From contig CAMEWO010000004.1 of the NCBI GenBank assembly GCA_945946665.1, positions 1 through 64,000 of the forward strand: 64,000 nt of DNA, in the 5' to 3' direction. The notes beneath the pieces are model-generated. The model did no database searches. It was given only the letters and a program-made list of their open reading frames with translations, and was not told the origin of the DNA. Positions within the stretch are counted from its first letter, which is position 1, and each line of letters opens with the position of its first letter. Shown piece after piece: positions 1-9,390 of the stretch. The position numbers and the translations under genes were made by a program. Source of the DNA: an uncultured Eubacterium sp. GTDB lineage: Bacteria; Bacillota; Clostridia; Lachnospirales; Lachnospiraceae.

Positions 1-1178
1 GATCAGGTGATACATCAACAGCTGAGGCAGATAAAGATTCATCTTCAGATGATGGCTTTTCCCTTAGTGCCACTGAAAAAGATGCTGTTGGTGAGATATC
101 AAACATAAGCATGGGAACGGCTGCAACTACTTTGAGTTCTCTGCTTAACCAGAAGGTTAATATCACCACTCCTTCTGTATCAGTGTCTGACTGGGATGAT
201 ATCTCAACCAGGTATGACAGGCCTTGTGTCATGATGCAGATTTCCTATAAGGAGGGAATTGATGGCAATAATGTCCTGATTCTTAAAGAGGACGATGTTA
301 AAATCATTACTGACCTTATGATGGGAGGGTCTGGAAAAGCCAATGATGAACCATTAAGTGAACTTCATCTTAGTGCCATTGGAGAGGCAATGAATCAGAT
401 GATGGGTTCAGCTGCCACATCAATGTCTTCTATGTTTAACAGAAAGATTGATATCAGTCCTCCAGTTGCCAATGTTATTGATGCGTACAGTGAGTCTGTG
501 GATAATCTTCCTGCATTTCTTAATGGCTCATTTGTAAAGGTGTCGTTTAAGATGCAGATAGGAGAGCTTATTGATAGTGAGATAATGCAGCTCTATCCTA
601 TAGAATTTGCAAAGGAACTTCTTGAGTTGTTTATGCCTTCTGGTGGTTCATCACAGCCAGCACCACAGCCGGCTCCAGCAGCACAGTCTGCACCACAGCC
701 AGCGCCTCAGCCGGCACCACAGCCAGCACCACAACCGGCACCGGCTCAGGATATGGGAGCAGCACAGGGAATGCCTTATGGTGGGTCGCAGGGGATGCCT
801 TATCCTTATCCACCACAGGGAATGCCTTATCCTTATCCACCACAGGGAATGCCTTATGGATATCCACCACAGCAGGATGTGAATGTGTCACCAGCTGCAT
901 TCCAGCCGTTTTCTGGTAATTTAAGTGCATTAACCCAGAAGGAGAACATTGATTTGATTATGGATGTTCCTCTGGAAGTAACTGTTGAGCTGGGAAGAAC
1001 TCAGAAGAGCATTAAGGATATTCTGGAATTTGCTCCAGGTACTATTGTGGAACTTAACAAAATTGCAGGTGAAGCTATTGATGTTCTTGTCAACGGCAAG
1101 TATGTTGCCAAGGGAGAAGTAGTAGTGATTGAGGAAAGTTTCGGTGTTCGAATTACGGAAATTATAAAGGATAAATAA
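1..1178 (+). CDS. fliY: Flagellar switch protein / CheY-P phosphatase FliY (5' partial)
   Basis: The reading frame is open from base 3, so the N-terminus lies outside the window. FliY sits in the flagellar C-ring and dephosphorylates CheY-P. Two CheC-type phosphatase half-sites are visible, one with EISN in a DAVGEISNISMG context near base 90 and one with GEAMNQMMG near base 380. A Pro/Gln/Ala linker follows (about 640-890), then a C-terminal FliN/SpoA domain (about 930-1178) with the usual LDIPLEVTVELG-like core, here MDVPLEVTVELG. The linker is unusually long and repetitive. cheY follows after 89 bp, the usual Bacillus/Clostridium order. Identification is firm; only the start is missing. 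Confidence 0.95.
   Translation, partial: SGDTSTAEADKDSSSDDGFSLSATEKDAVGEISNISMGTAATTLSSLLNQKVNITTPSVSVSDWDDISTRYDRPCVMMQISYKEGIDGNNVLILKEDDVKIITDLMMGGSGKANDEPLSELHLSAIGEAMNQMMGSAATSMSSMFNRKIDISPPVANVIDAYSESVDNLPAFLNGSFVKVSFKMQIGELIDSEIMQLYPIEFAKELLELFMPSGGSSQPAPQPAPAAQSAPQPAPQPAPQPAPQPAPAQDMGAAQGMPYGGSQGMPYPYPPQGMPYPYPPQGMPYGYPPQQDVNVSPAAFQPFSGNLSALTQKENIDLIMDVPLEVTVELGRTQKSIKDILEFAPGTIVELNKIAGEAIDVLVNGKYVAKGEVVVIEESFGVRITEIIKDK
647..872 (+). repeat. Repeat-rich linker inside fliY
   Basis: Two repeat arrays lie side by side. The first (about 647-747) encodes iterated QPAP units from a 12-bp element. The second (792-872) is three tandem 27-bp units encoding GMPYPYPPQ, GMPYPYPPQ and GMPYGYPPQ. 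Both stay in frame and join the CheC-like and FliN-like halves of FliY. Such arrays can change copy number between strains. Confidence 0.85.
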
Positions 1179-1267
1179 AATCTTAAAAAATAGTAGGAAA
1201 ATAATCTCGTTTGTAGTATAATATTCACAGATTATGTAGTGATTAATTTTAAGATAGGAGAATAAAT

Positions 1268-1630
1268 ATGGCAAAGAACATTTTGATTTGCGATGATGCA
1301 GCGTTTATGAGAATGATGATTAAGGATATTCTCACTAAGAACGGTTACAATATTGCAGGAGAGGCTGAGAATGGCGCAAAAGCCGTTGAGAAGTATGCTG
1401 AGCTGAAGCCGGATTTAGTTCTTATGGATATTACTATGCCTGAGATGGATGGAATTGAGGCACTTAAGAAGATTAAAGCTTCAGATCCTGGCGCATCTGT
1501 TATAATGTGTTCAGCAATGGGACAGCAGGCTATGGTTATTGAATCAATTCAGTCAGGCGCAAAGGATTTCATTGTTAAGCCTTTCCAGGCTGACCGTGTT
1601 ATTGAGGCTGTACAGAAGGTAGTTGGATAA
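1268..1630 (+). CDS. cheY: Chemotaxis response regulator CheY
   Basis: A 120-residue single receiver domain that binds the flagellar switch when phosphorylated by CheA. The acidic pair D9-D10 and the phospho-acceptor D54 (LVLMDITMP) are present, as are the conserved Thr/Ser region (VIMCSAMG) and the lysine in IVKPF. The start follows the ribosome site TAGGAG. It lies between FliY, a CheY-P phosphatase, and fliO, and its stop overlaps the fliO start by one base. A TATAAT at 1217-1222 could be a -10 element, but no good -35 is seen. Confidence 0.96.
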   Translation: MAKNILICDDAAFMRMMIKDILTKNGYNIAGEAENGAKAVEKYAELKPDLVLMDITMPEMDGIEALKKIKASDPGASVIMCSAMGQQAMVIESIQSGAKDFIVKPFQADRVIEAVQKVVG

Positions 1631-1998
1631 TGCAGTTAGCTGTTTCTACCACTCGTTTTGAAGCATTTGTCCAGTTGATTACACTGGTTCTTATATTTGC
1701 TTTAGTTCTGGGGTTGACGTATTTTGTTACCAGATTTGTGGGAAATTATCAGAAGAATAAGCTTACAGGCACTAATATATCTGTTATTGAAACCATTAGG
1801 ATATCTTCTTCCAAGTACATACAGTTGATTCAGATTGGAAGCAGGTATTTTGCCATTGCAGTATGCAAAGATACTGTTACTTTAATAGGAGAAATTGAAC
1901 AGGATGATTTAATTCTTACTGATAATACAACACAGGTGCAATCTGAAAGCTTTAAGACAATTTTAGACAAGTTTAAGAAAGACAAGCCGGAAGATTAG
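1630..1998 (+). CDS. fliO: Flagellar biosynthesis protein FliO (FliZ in Bacillus naming)
   Basis: A 122-residue small membrane protein with one N-terminal membrane span (about residues 15-35, LITLVLIFALVLGLTYFVTRF) and a cytoplasmic domain typical of FliO (ISVIETIRISSSKYIQLIQIG). FliO helps assemble the FliP ring of the flagellar type III export gate. The ATG overlaps the cheY stop, which implies translational coupling, and fliP follows 14 bp later. Sequence conservation in this family is low, so position and topology carry much of the call. Confidence 0.88.
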   Translation: MQLAVSTTRFEAFVQLITLVLIFALVLGLTYFVTRFVGNYQKNKLTGTNISVIETIRISSSKYIQLIQIGSRYFAIAVCKDTVTLIGEIEQDDLILTDNTTQVQSESFKTILDKFKKDKPED

Positions 1999-2012
1999 GC
2001 GGATAGTGTATT

Positions 2013-2804
2013 ATGATACGTTTTTTAAAGAAGAATAAGAAAAAGATTATGGCTGTGTCCCTGACTGTTGGCGTTTTCTTTGCATTATGCAGTGTGTTTA
2101 CAGGAAGGGTAATGGCCGCTGAGGGTGATAATAATTTGATCAGTATTGGTATATCTGCAGGAGATGGGTCAGATTTATCCAGTGTTCTGCAGATGTTACT
2201 GGTTTTAACAGTTATTTCTCTGGCACCTTCTATTCTTATAATGCTTACTTCTTTTACAAGAATCGTTATTGTAATGCATTTTACAAGGGCTGCTATTGGT
2301 ACGCAGACTGTTCCACCTAATCAGATTATTGTGGGCTTGTCTTTATTTTTGACTTTTTTTGTTATGGCACCAACCTTTAACGAGGTTTATGAGAGTGCAA
2401 TAGTACCATTGTCTAATAGTGAAATAACTGCCCAGGAAGCATATGATATAGGTGTTAAGCCTGTCAGGAAGTTTATGCTCAAGCAGGTTTCTACAAAGGA
2501 CCTTGATACATTTCTTAAGATTGCTGATTTTGAAGAAGGTTCGGTTAAGTCAGAAGATGATATTCCACTAAGGGTGCTTATTCCAAGTTTTATTATAAGT
2601 GAACTTAGAATTGCATTCATTATTGGTTTTCTGATTTATCTCCCATTTATTGTTATAGATATGGTTGTGGCATCTACGCTTATGTCTATGGGTATGATGA
2701 TGCTGCCACCTACAACTATTTCAACGCCATTTAAGATTTTGTTATTTGTTATGGCGGATGGATGGAATCTGATTATAGGCAATCTTATGATGACATTTAA
2801 TTAA
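2013..2804 (+). CDS. fliP: Flagellar export gate protein FliP
   Basis: A 263-residue polytopic membrane protein forming the core pore of the flagellar type III secretion gate with FliQ and FliR. It has a basic N-terminus and a cleavable-type signal region (about residues 10-35, ending near VMAAE), which is normal for FliP. Family hallmarks include APSILIMLTSFTRIVIV, a large periplasmic loop, and the C-terminal VASTLMSMGMMMLPP segment. Length matches the family. It is followed by fliQ in the standard order. Confidence 0.97.
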   Translation: MIRFLKKNKKKIMAVSLTVGVFFALCSVFTGRVMAAEGDNNLISIGISAGDGSDLSSVLQMLLVLTVISLAPSILIMLTSFTRIVIVMHFTRAAIGTQTVPPNQIIVGLSLFLTFFVMAPTFNEVYESAIVPLSNSEITAQEAYDIGVKPVRKFMLKQVSTKDLDTFLKIADFEEGSVKSEDDIPLRVLIPSFIISELRIAFIIGFLIYLPFIVIDMVVASTLMSMGMMMLPPTTISTPFKILLFVMADGWNLIIGNLMMTFN

Positions 2805-2826
2805 TTACTAAGGAATGGTGATTGAT

Positions 2827-3096
2827 ATGACAACGGGTGACGTGATAACAGTGGCAAGAGAGACTATATGGGTAATTGCCAAGACCTCCCTGCCTATATT
2901 GTTAATATCTATGATAGTGGGTCTGGTTATCAGCTTGTTTCAGACACTTACTTCAATCCAGGAGCAGACACTGACCTTTGTTCCTAAGCTTTTAGCTATC
3001 CTTCTGGGACTTATGGTTCTGGGAACGTGGATGCTTAATGAGATTGTTTCATATATGCAGTCACTGTGGGGAAGCTTTAGTTATTACATTCAATGA
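2827..3096 (+). CDS. fliQ: Flagellar export gate protein FliQ
   Basis: An 89-residue protein with two membrane helices, a subunit of the FliPQR export gate. It matches the family core (VGLVISLFQTLTSIQEQTLTFVPKLLAI). I chose ATG 2827 (MTTGDV) because it gives the usual family length and has AAGGAATGGTG upstream; an in-frame ATG at 2815 would add four residues. It sits between fliP and fliR. Confidence 0.95.
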   Translation: MTTGDVITVARETIWVIAKTSLPILLISMIVGLVISLFQTLTSIQEQTLTFVPKLLAILLGLMVLGTWMLNEIVSYMQSLWGSFSYYIQ

Positions 3097-3108
3097 CGGA
3101 ATTAAAGT

Positions 3109-3888
3109 ATGATTAATTATGAAGTTGCAATGCAGCAGTTCATGCTGTTTATACTAATTCTAATACGTATCGCTACATTCATTTCTGTGGCAGCTATTTT
3201 TAATACAGCTAATACACCTGCAAGATTTAAGGTGGGATTAGCTTTTTTTGTAACCCTTATTGTGTATACATTACATCCTGGTATGACAGTAGAGTATAAC
3301 GGTGCCATTGAGCTGAGCATAATAGTTTTAAAAGAAGTTGTGGTGGGGCTGCTTTTGGGAGCAGTGACTTCTTTCTGTGTACAGATAATTATATATTCCG
3401 GCGCGATTATTGATATGGATACAGGATTGTCCATGGCTCAGATTTTTGACCCTACATCAAGAGTTCAGGTAGGTATTTTTGGTAATATATATTACTATTG
3501 TCTGTTACTTCTGCTTATAGTTACAGGACTTCACAGATACCTTCTTGAAGCTATAGTGGAGACCTATAATGTTATTCCTATTGGGCAGGTGACATTCTCA
3601 CCATCAATATATGATGCAATTCTTGAATTTATGGGGGATTATTTCATTATTGGATTCAGAATTGCACTTCCTGTATTTGCAGTTACTCTTCTTCTGAATG
3701 TTGTTCTGGCTATTCTTGCCAGGATTGCACCACAGATGAATATGTTTGTAGTGGGTATGCAACTGAAAATTTTCATTGGCATATTTGCAGTATTATTTAC
3801 TATTGTAATGCTGCCGGCAGTGAGTACATTTATTGAGGATAAGATACATACACTTCTGGCGGCTCTTGTAAGAGGTATGAGTCCATGA
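3109..3888 (+). CDS. fliR: Flagellar export gate protein FliR
   Basis: A 259-residue protein with several membrane spans, completing the FliPQR gate. The family pattern of hydrophobic helices and the GAIIDMDTGLSMAQIFDP segment are present. Its stop overlaps the flhB start as ATGA (3885-3888), a typical coupling arrangement. Order and length are standard. Confidence 0.96.
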   Translation: MINYEVAMQQFMLFILILIRIATFISVAAIFNTANTPARFKVGLAFFVTLIVYTLHPGMTVEYNGAIELSIIVLKEVVVGLLLGAVTSFCVQIIIYSGAIIDMDTGLSMAQIFDPTSRVQVGIFGNIYYYCLLLLLIVTGLHRYLLEAIVETYNVIPIGQVTFSPSIYDAILEFMGDYFIIGFRIALPVFAVTLLLNVVLAILARIAPQMNMFVVGMQLKIFIGIFAVLFTIVMLPAVSTFIEDKIHTLLAALVRGMSP

Positions 3889-5018
3889 TTACAGAAAATT
3901 ATAAAATGTTACTGCCTTATAATCTTCAGTTCTTTGCCAAAGATGGTCCGGGTGGAGAAAAGACTGAGCCTGCAACTAATAAAAAACTGGATGAGACAAG
4001 AAAGCAGGGACAGGTTGCTAAAAGTAAAGAACTGATAATGGCGGCAACGCTGATGGCGTTATTTATTATTGTTAAAGTTTACGTGAGCAGTCTGGGACAG
4101 AAATTGATGGATGGCTTTAAGGAGTTCTATTCCCAGTTCGAGGTTCATGCAGGCAGCAGCAGTATGGGGTACCCGGTAGGACTGGCAGCATCATCTTTAC
4201 AGAATGCATTTATGAATATTATATCCGCTGTTTTTCCGGTTCTTATTGTTGCTGTCATAATTGCCGTGTTAGGCAATATGCTTCAGCAGAGATGGATGGT
4301 TACATCTGAACCTATGAAGCCTAAGTTTAGTAAACTCAGTCCTGTTAATGGGTTTAAGAGAATTTTTTCTGCAAGACAGCTGTTTGAACTGTTAAAATCC
4401 ATAGCAATGATAATTGTTATCGGAATAATTGTATACACAGAGATAAAGGACAAAGTTAATCTTCTTCTTACTTTCTATAATATTACACTGTATCAGGCTA
4501 TTGGTGCAATCGGTGAGATTATTGTGAACCTGGGGATTAAGATTAGCGCAGTGTTTCTTGTAATTGGTTTTATAGACCTTTTCTATCAGAGATATAAGTT
4601 TAAACAGGATACAATGATGACAAAACAGGAAATAAAGGACGAGTTCAAGAATGCAGAAGGTGATCCTCAGGTAAAGGGACAGATTAGAAGGAGAATGCAG
4701 GAGATTTCAAGGAGAAGAATGATGCAGCAACTGCCTGAAGCAGATGTTGTCATTACCAACCCTACACATTTTGCTGTTGCATTAAAGTATGAGCCTAACA
4801 GCGGTATGGCTCCTGTTGTTATTGCAAAGGGTGCTGATTATCTTGCATACAAGATTAAGGAAGTGGCTAGGGAGAATAATATTGAGATTGTTGAGAATAA
4901 GCCCCTTGCCAGAATTATTTACCATAATGTGGATATTGGAATGGAGATTCCACCAGAACTTTACCAGGCGGTGGCTGAGATACTTGCTGCTGTATTAAAA
5001 CCTTCTTACCAGAATTAA
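3885..5018 (+). CDS. flhB: Flagellar export switch protein FlhB
   Basis: A 377-residue export apparatus protein that switches substrate class after hook completion. N-terminal residues NLQFFAKDGPGGEKTEPAT are family-typical, followed by four membrane helices and a cytoplasmic domain. The autocleavage motif NPTH is intact at residues 292-295 (bases 4758-4769). The 123 bp after flhB hold a candidate promoter for flhA, so the export genes may be transcribed in two steps. Confidence 0.97.
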   Translation: MITENYKMLLPYNLQFFAKDGPGGEKTEPATNKKLDETRKQGQVAKSKELIMAATLMALFIIVKVYVSSLGQKLMDGFKEFYSQFEVHAGSSSMGYPVGLAASSLQNAFMNIISAVFPVLIVAVIIAVLGNMLQQRWMVTSEPMKPKFSKLSPVNGFKRIFSARQLFELLKSIAMIIVIGIIVYTEIKDKVNLLLTFYNITLYQAIGAIGEIIVNLGIKISAVFLVIGFIDLFYQRYKFKQDTMMTKQEIKDEFKNAEGDPQVKGQIRRRMQEISRRRMMQQLPEADVVITNPTHFAVALKYEPNSGMAPVVIAKGADYLAYKIKEVARENNIEIVENKPLARIIYHNVDIGMEIPPELYQAVAEILAAVLKPSYQN

Positions 5019-5023
5019 TCCAG

Positions 5024-5052
5024 TTGAATAAAATGTCGATTTTTGTTAGAAT
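5024..5052 (+). promoter_or_regulatory. Candidate sigma-A promoter upstream of flhA
   Basis: TTGAAT (5024-5029) and TAGAAT (5047-5052) are separated by exactly 17 bp in the only sizeable gap of the export-gate genes. A small CCCC/GGGG hairpin lies further downstream at about 5092-5106. It fits an internal promoter for flhA and downstream chemotaxis genes. Seen by motif match only. Confidence 0.45.
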
Positions 5053-5141
5053 AAAATGATGTATCATATGAGGGACAAAATACATTTTGACCCCAATAAA
5101 TGGGGAATGAAAGTTCAATTTCAGGAAAGGAGATTGGAATA

Positions 5142-7181
5142 ATGAGAATCAAGAAGAATGATTTATTTATTGGCATTTATATTATGTGCGCAATTTTGTT
5201 CTTCATTATTTCAATCCCATCAGGACTGCTTGATGTATTACTTGCATTTAATATTGCTATTGCATTTATCATTTTATTTAATGCACTGTATGCCAAGGAA
5301 GTTCTTGATATGGCTTCATTTCCGACAATTTTACTTTTTACCACGTTATTCAGAATTTCACTTAATGTATCTTCAACCAAGCTGATTCTTACTAATGGTG
5401 ATGCAGGTAAGGTAGTTGAAACTTTCGGTGAGTTTGTTGGCGGTGGTAATCTTGTAATTGGTATAATTATTTTTATTATACTTATTATTGTTCAGTTTGT
5501 TGTTATCAATAAAGGTTCTGAACGTGTAGCTGAAGTAACTGCCAGATTTACACTTGATGCCATGGCAGGAAAGCAGATGGCTATTGATTCAGATTTGAAT
5601 ACAGGGGCAATTACAGACAAGGAGGCTGCTGAGAGAAGAAAAAAGCTTCAGCAGGAGAACAGCTTCTTTGGTTCAATGGATGGTGCTACTAAGTATGTAA
5701 AGGGAGATGCTACTGCCGGACTTATTATTACAGGCATTAATCTGGTAGGCGGCATTATTATGGGAATGATGTATGGTGGACTGTCCATTAATGAGGCACT
5801 GCAGAAATATACTATACTAACTATCGGAGATGGATTGTGCAGTCAGATTCCTTCACTTCTTATTTCTCTTTCTACAGGTATTCTTGTGACGAAGTCATCA
5901 AGTGAAGGAGAATTGGGAGATGAGATGGTTGGACAGCTGTTCTCCATTGACAGGGTTCTTCTCATGGTAGGCGTTGCATTGGCTGCGCTGGGAATTCTAA
6001 CGCCTCTTCCAATATACATATTTGTTCCTTTCGGTCTCGTACTTGTTATATTAAGCCAGAAGGTTAAGGCAAAAGCAGGTGAAGCCAAGATAGAGGAAGA
6101 GGTGGAAAAAGAGGAGACAGAAGCTCAGGAGATAAGAAAACCAGAGAATGTAGTCAGTCTCCTCAATGTTGATCCTATTGAACTTGAATTTGGTTATGGT
6201 ATTATACCATTAGCAGATGTTAACCAGGGAGGAGATCTTCTGGACCGAGTTGTCATGATCAGAAGACAGATTGCCCTGGAACTTGGTGCAGTTGTACCAA
6301 TTATCAGATTAAGAGATAATATACAGCTTAACCCAAACCAGTATATTATTAAGATTAAGGGAATCCAGGTAAGCGAGGGAGAGATACTTTTTGATCACTA
6401 TATGGCAATGAATCCTGGATATGTTGAGGAGGAGATTACAGGTATTCCTACATTTGAGCCATCTTTCCATCTGCCTGCAATCTGGATTACAGAAGGACAG
6501 CGGGAAAGAGCAGAATCTCTTGGCTATACTGTAGTTGACCCACCTTCGATTATAGCTACACATCTTACGGAGGTAATCAGGCAGCATATTGCAGAACTTC
6601 TTACCAGACAGGATGTTCAGAATCTTATTAACAATATTAAAGACAATAATTCAGCTCTTGTTGATGAACTTGTTCCTAAACTCCTTAGTATTGGTGAGAT
6701 TCAGAAGGTATTGCAGAACCTGCTTTCAGAGGGTATTTCAATCAGGGATCTTGTTACAATATTTGAAACACTGGCAGACCATGCATCGGTTACACGAGAT
6801 ACGGATATTCTTACTGAATATGTAAGGCAGAGCCTGAAGAGAGCTATCTCCGGCAAGTATTTCTCGCCTAATGAGGTTACTAATGTAATTACACTTGATC
6901 CGGCAGTGGAACAGGAGATAATGGGAGCTGTGAAGAATACAGAGCAGGGGTCATACCTTGCACTGGACCCGGAAAGGGTTAAGAAGATAATAGGAAGTCT
7001 TACAGAACAGTTAAAGAAGCTGGAAGATATGGGACGTAATCCTATTGTTATTACATCTCCAATTGTGAGACTGTATTTCAAAAAACTGGCGTCAGATTAT
7101 TTTAAGGACATTATCGTGATTTCATATAATGAAGTTGAATCGAATGTTGAATTACAATCAGTAGGGATGGTGACAGCATAA
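5142..7181 (+). CDS. flhA: Flagellar export protein FlhA
   Basis: A 679-residue export engine subunit with eight expected membrane helices followed by a large cytoplasmic chaperone/substrate-docking domain from about residue 330. The FHIPEP-family signatures are clear, for example ASFPTILLFTTLFRISLNVSSTKLIL and the loop AMAGKQMAIDSDLNTGAI. ATG 5142 is chosen because it has AAAGGAGA upstream and gives the usual start MRIKKNDLFIG; upstream in-frame codons lack support. The next gene, flhF, begins directly after the stop. Confidence 0.97.
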   Translation: MRIKKNDLFIGIYIMCAILFFIISIPSGLLDVLLAFNIAIAFIILFNALYAKEVLDMASFPTILLFTTLFRISLNVSSTKLILTNGDAGKVVETFGEFVGGGNLVIGIIIFIILIIVQFVVINKGSERVAEVTARFTLDAMAGKQMAIDSDLNTGAITDKEAAERRKKLQQENSFFGSMDGATKYVKGDATAGLIITGINLVGGIIMGMMYGGLSINEALQKYTILTIGDGLCSQIPSLLISLSTGILVTKSSSEGELGDEMVGQLFSIDRVLLMVGVALAALGILTPLPIYIFVPFGLVLVILSQKVKAKAGEAKIEEEVEKEETEAQEIRKPENVVSLLNVDPIELEFGYGIIPLADVNQGGDLLDRVVMIRRQIALELGAVVPIIRLRDNIQLNPNQYIIKIKGIQVSEGEILFDHYMAMNPGYVEEEITGIPTFEPSFHLPAIWITEGQRERAESLGYTVVDPPSIIATHLTEVIRQHIAELLTRQDVQNLINNIKDNNSALVDELVPKLLSIGEIQKVLQNLLSEGISIRDLVTIFETLADHASVTRDTDILTEYVRQSLKRAISGKYFSPNEVTNVITLDPAVEQEIMGAVKNTEQGSYLALDPERVKKIIGSLTEQLKKLEDMGRNPIVITSPIVRLYFKKLASDYFKDIIVISYNEVESNVELQSVGMVTA

Positions 7182-8504
7182 ATGATCGTTAAGAAATATC
7201 AGGGAACAACAGAGGAAGAGGCTGTAAAGAAGGCACAGGAAGATCTGGGTAACAGTGCAGTTGTACTGAATGTTAAAGAATTAAAACAGAGGGGAATATT
7301 CCGCCTTTTTAAGAAGGATGTTGTAGAAATAACAGCGGCTCTTGAGGAGGATGAATTCAAGAATGGAATTAATAAAAGAAAACCATCTTTTACTAGTACA
7401 GCAGGGGACACTTCAGCTGCCACTTCTGAGATGGGAATCCAGACTACCCCTGTTAAACCAATAAACTCCAATACTTCATCGGGAGTTAATCTGGTAGCTG
7501 ATGAAAAGATAGATGTGAAATCTGATTCTGGCTCAGCAATGCTGGAGCAGAAACTGGATGTTCTTCATAATCTTCTGCAGAGCCAGATTAACCAGAATGT
7601 TGAAAAGAATGCAACGGTACATAATTCTAATAAATCAGGTACAGATGGTGACGCAGCTGGAGATAATAATGGAAAAAGTGCAGTGGCTGAGCGAGAAAAT
7701 ACCAATATGAAGTTTATCAAGCTTATATACAAGAAGCTTGTGGACAATGAGGTGGATGAGAAATATGCTGATATGATTATGGGTGACATTGAAGGTTCAC
7801 TGAAAAAGGAATCTAATATTGACAGTATTCTGGCAGCGGCATATCAGAAAATAATACTTAAACTGGGCGAGGCTGATGATATCAATATAGCTGAGAAACC
7901 TAAGGTTATATTCTTCGTAGGTCCTACAGGCGTAGGAAAAACTACAACAATTGCAAAGATAGCCTCAAGATTTAAACTGGAGCAACAGGCAAGAGTTGCA
8001 TTTATTACATCAGATACATACAGGATTGCGGCTGTCGAGCAGCTTAATACATATGCATCAATTATTGACAGCCCTGTAAGTGTAATATATTCTGCTGATG
8101 AGCTTGAGGAAGCTGTAAAGGAGTATAAGGATTATGACCTTATTATGGTGGATACAGCAGGAAGATCACATAAATCCAGTGAGCAGATGGATGAATTGGG
8201 AGATATGCTTGCAAGAACAAGAGCGTTAAGTGAAGATTTTGATGTAAAGGTATATCTTGTTTTAAGCATTACAACTAAATATAAGGATCTGGTGAACATT
8301 ACTGAAAGATACAAAGATATCAATGACTGGTCAATAATATTTACCAAGCTGGACGAGACATTGTCTCTTGGTAATATTCTTAATATACGTATGCTTACAG
8401 GGGCTTCTCTTTCCTATACAACATCAGGGCAGAATGTTCCTAACGATATTGAACTTATCAACGAACAGTCAATTGCAAAACAACTGTTGGGAGGTAATTC
8501 ATAA
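7182..8504 (+). CDS. flhF: Flagellar biosynthesis SRP-like GTPase FlhF
   Basis: A 440-residue SRP-family GTPase that places flagella in polar or defined patterns. It has the FlhF N-terminus (MIVKKYQGTTEEEAVKKA), a long low-complexity basic/acidic region (about residues 60-170), and the NG domain. GPTGVGKT is at residues 247-254, with DTAGRS and TKLDE later as G motifs. It abuts flhA and overlaps flhG by one base, so it is co-translated with its regulator. Confidence 0.96.
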   Translation: MIVKKYQGTTEEEAVKKAQEDLGNSAVVLNVKELKQRGIFRLFKKDVVEITAALEEDEFKNGINKRKPSFTSTAGDTSAATSEMGIQTTPVKPINSNTSSGVNLVADEKIDVKSDSGSAMLEQKLDVLHNLLQSQINQNVEKNATVHNSNKSGTDGDAAGDNNGKSAVAERENTNMKFIKLIYKKLVDNEVDEKYADMIMGDIEGSLKKESNIDSILAAAYQKIILKLGEADDINIAEKPKVIFFVGPTGVGKTTTIAKIASRFKLEQQARVAFITSDTYRIAAVEQLNTYASIIDSPVSVIYSADELEEAVKEYKDYDLIMVDTAGRSHKSSEQMDELGDMLARTRALSEDFDVKVYLVLSITTKYKDLVNITERYKDINDWSIIFTKLDETLSLGNILNIRMLTGASLSYTTSGQNVPNDIELINEQSIAKQLLGGNS

Positions 8505-9376
8505 TGGATCAGGCACAGAATCTCAGAAACATAATTAAAATGCAGAATCAGAGGATGGTTCAGAATGCCCGGGTTATCTCTGTGACGAGTGGAAAGGGTG
8601 GTGTTGGCAAGTCTAATACATCTGTTAATATTGCACTTCAGTTCCAGCGTCAGGGGAAAAGAGTGATTATATTTGATGCAGACTTTGGCTTGGCTAATAT
8701 TGAGGTTATGTTTGGTATTATACCTAAATATAACCTTGGCGATTTGATGTTTAAGGGAAAGGAATTAAAGGAAATAATAACTCCCGGACCTGAGGGGGTT
8801 GGCTTTATTTCAGGAGGTTCTGGAATAGCAAAGCTGGTTAATCTTGATAAAGAACAGATTAAACGCCTTGTTGGAAAACTGTCGGAACTCGATGAATTAG
8901 CTGATGTAATTATTATTGATACAGGGGCTGGAATATCATCGTCAGTTATGGAATTTCTTGTGGCGAGTCCTGAGACAATTCTTGTTACAACACCAGAACC
9001 TGCTTCAATTACTGATTCCTACGCATTACTTAAGGCATTAAGCATGAATGAGGATTATAGTCCGGAAAAGTGCAGGGTCAAATTAATAGCAAACAGGGTA
9101 GGAAAGAAGGAAGAAGGGCAGAATCTCTATGAGAAGCTCAGCGCAGTTTCATCCAGATTTCTTAATATTGAACTTGAATATCTGGGTGCAATTCCTTTCG
9201 ACAATAATATAACCAAAGCGGTTATGACACAGGAACCTGTTTCACTGAAGTATCCTGGTTCTGTTTCATCAAAATGTTATGAGGATATAGTAAATATTCT
9301 TGAAAATAAAGAGATTTCATCTCATAATAATATTGGAGTAAGAAACTTTTTCAAATCAGTATTTTTAAAAAAGTGA
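8504..9376 (+). CDS. flhG: Flagellar number regulator FlhG (YlxH), MinD-like ATPase
   Basis: A 290-residue MinD/ParA-type ATPase. The deviant Walker A SGKGGVGKS is at residues 29-37, with a D-rich switch (IIFDADFGLANIEVMFG) and IIIDTGAG. The N-terminal DQAQNLR segment matches the known FlhF-activating DQAxxLR motif of FlhG. It likely limits flagellar number by stimulating FlhF GTPase activity. The start overlaps the flhF stop by one base. Confidence 0.95.
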   Translation: MDQAQNLRNIIKMQNQRMVQNARVISVTSGKGGVGKSNTSVNIALQFQRQGKRVIIFDADFGLANIEVMFGIIPKYNLGDLMFKGKELKEIITPGPEGVGFISGGSGIAKLVNLDKEQIKRLVGKLSELDELADVIIIDTGAGISSSVMEFLVASPETILVTTPEPASITDSYALLKALSMNEDYSPEKCRVKLIANRVGKKEEGQNLYEKLSAVSSRFLNIELEYLGAIPFDNNITKAVMTQEPVSLKYPGSVSSKCYEDIVNILENKEISSHNNIGVRNFFKSVFLKK

Positions 9377-9390
9377 GTGGATAATAAAGT

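Noticed and set aside
640-890. CRISPR-like array in fliY
   Set aside because: Repeats are in frame, directly adjacent without unique spacers, and encode Pro-rich protein.
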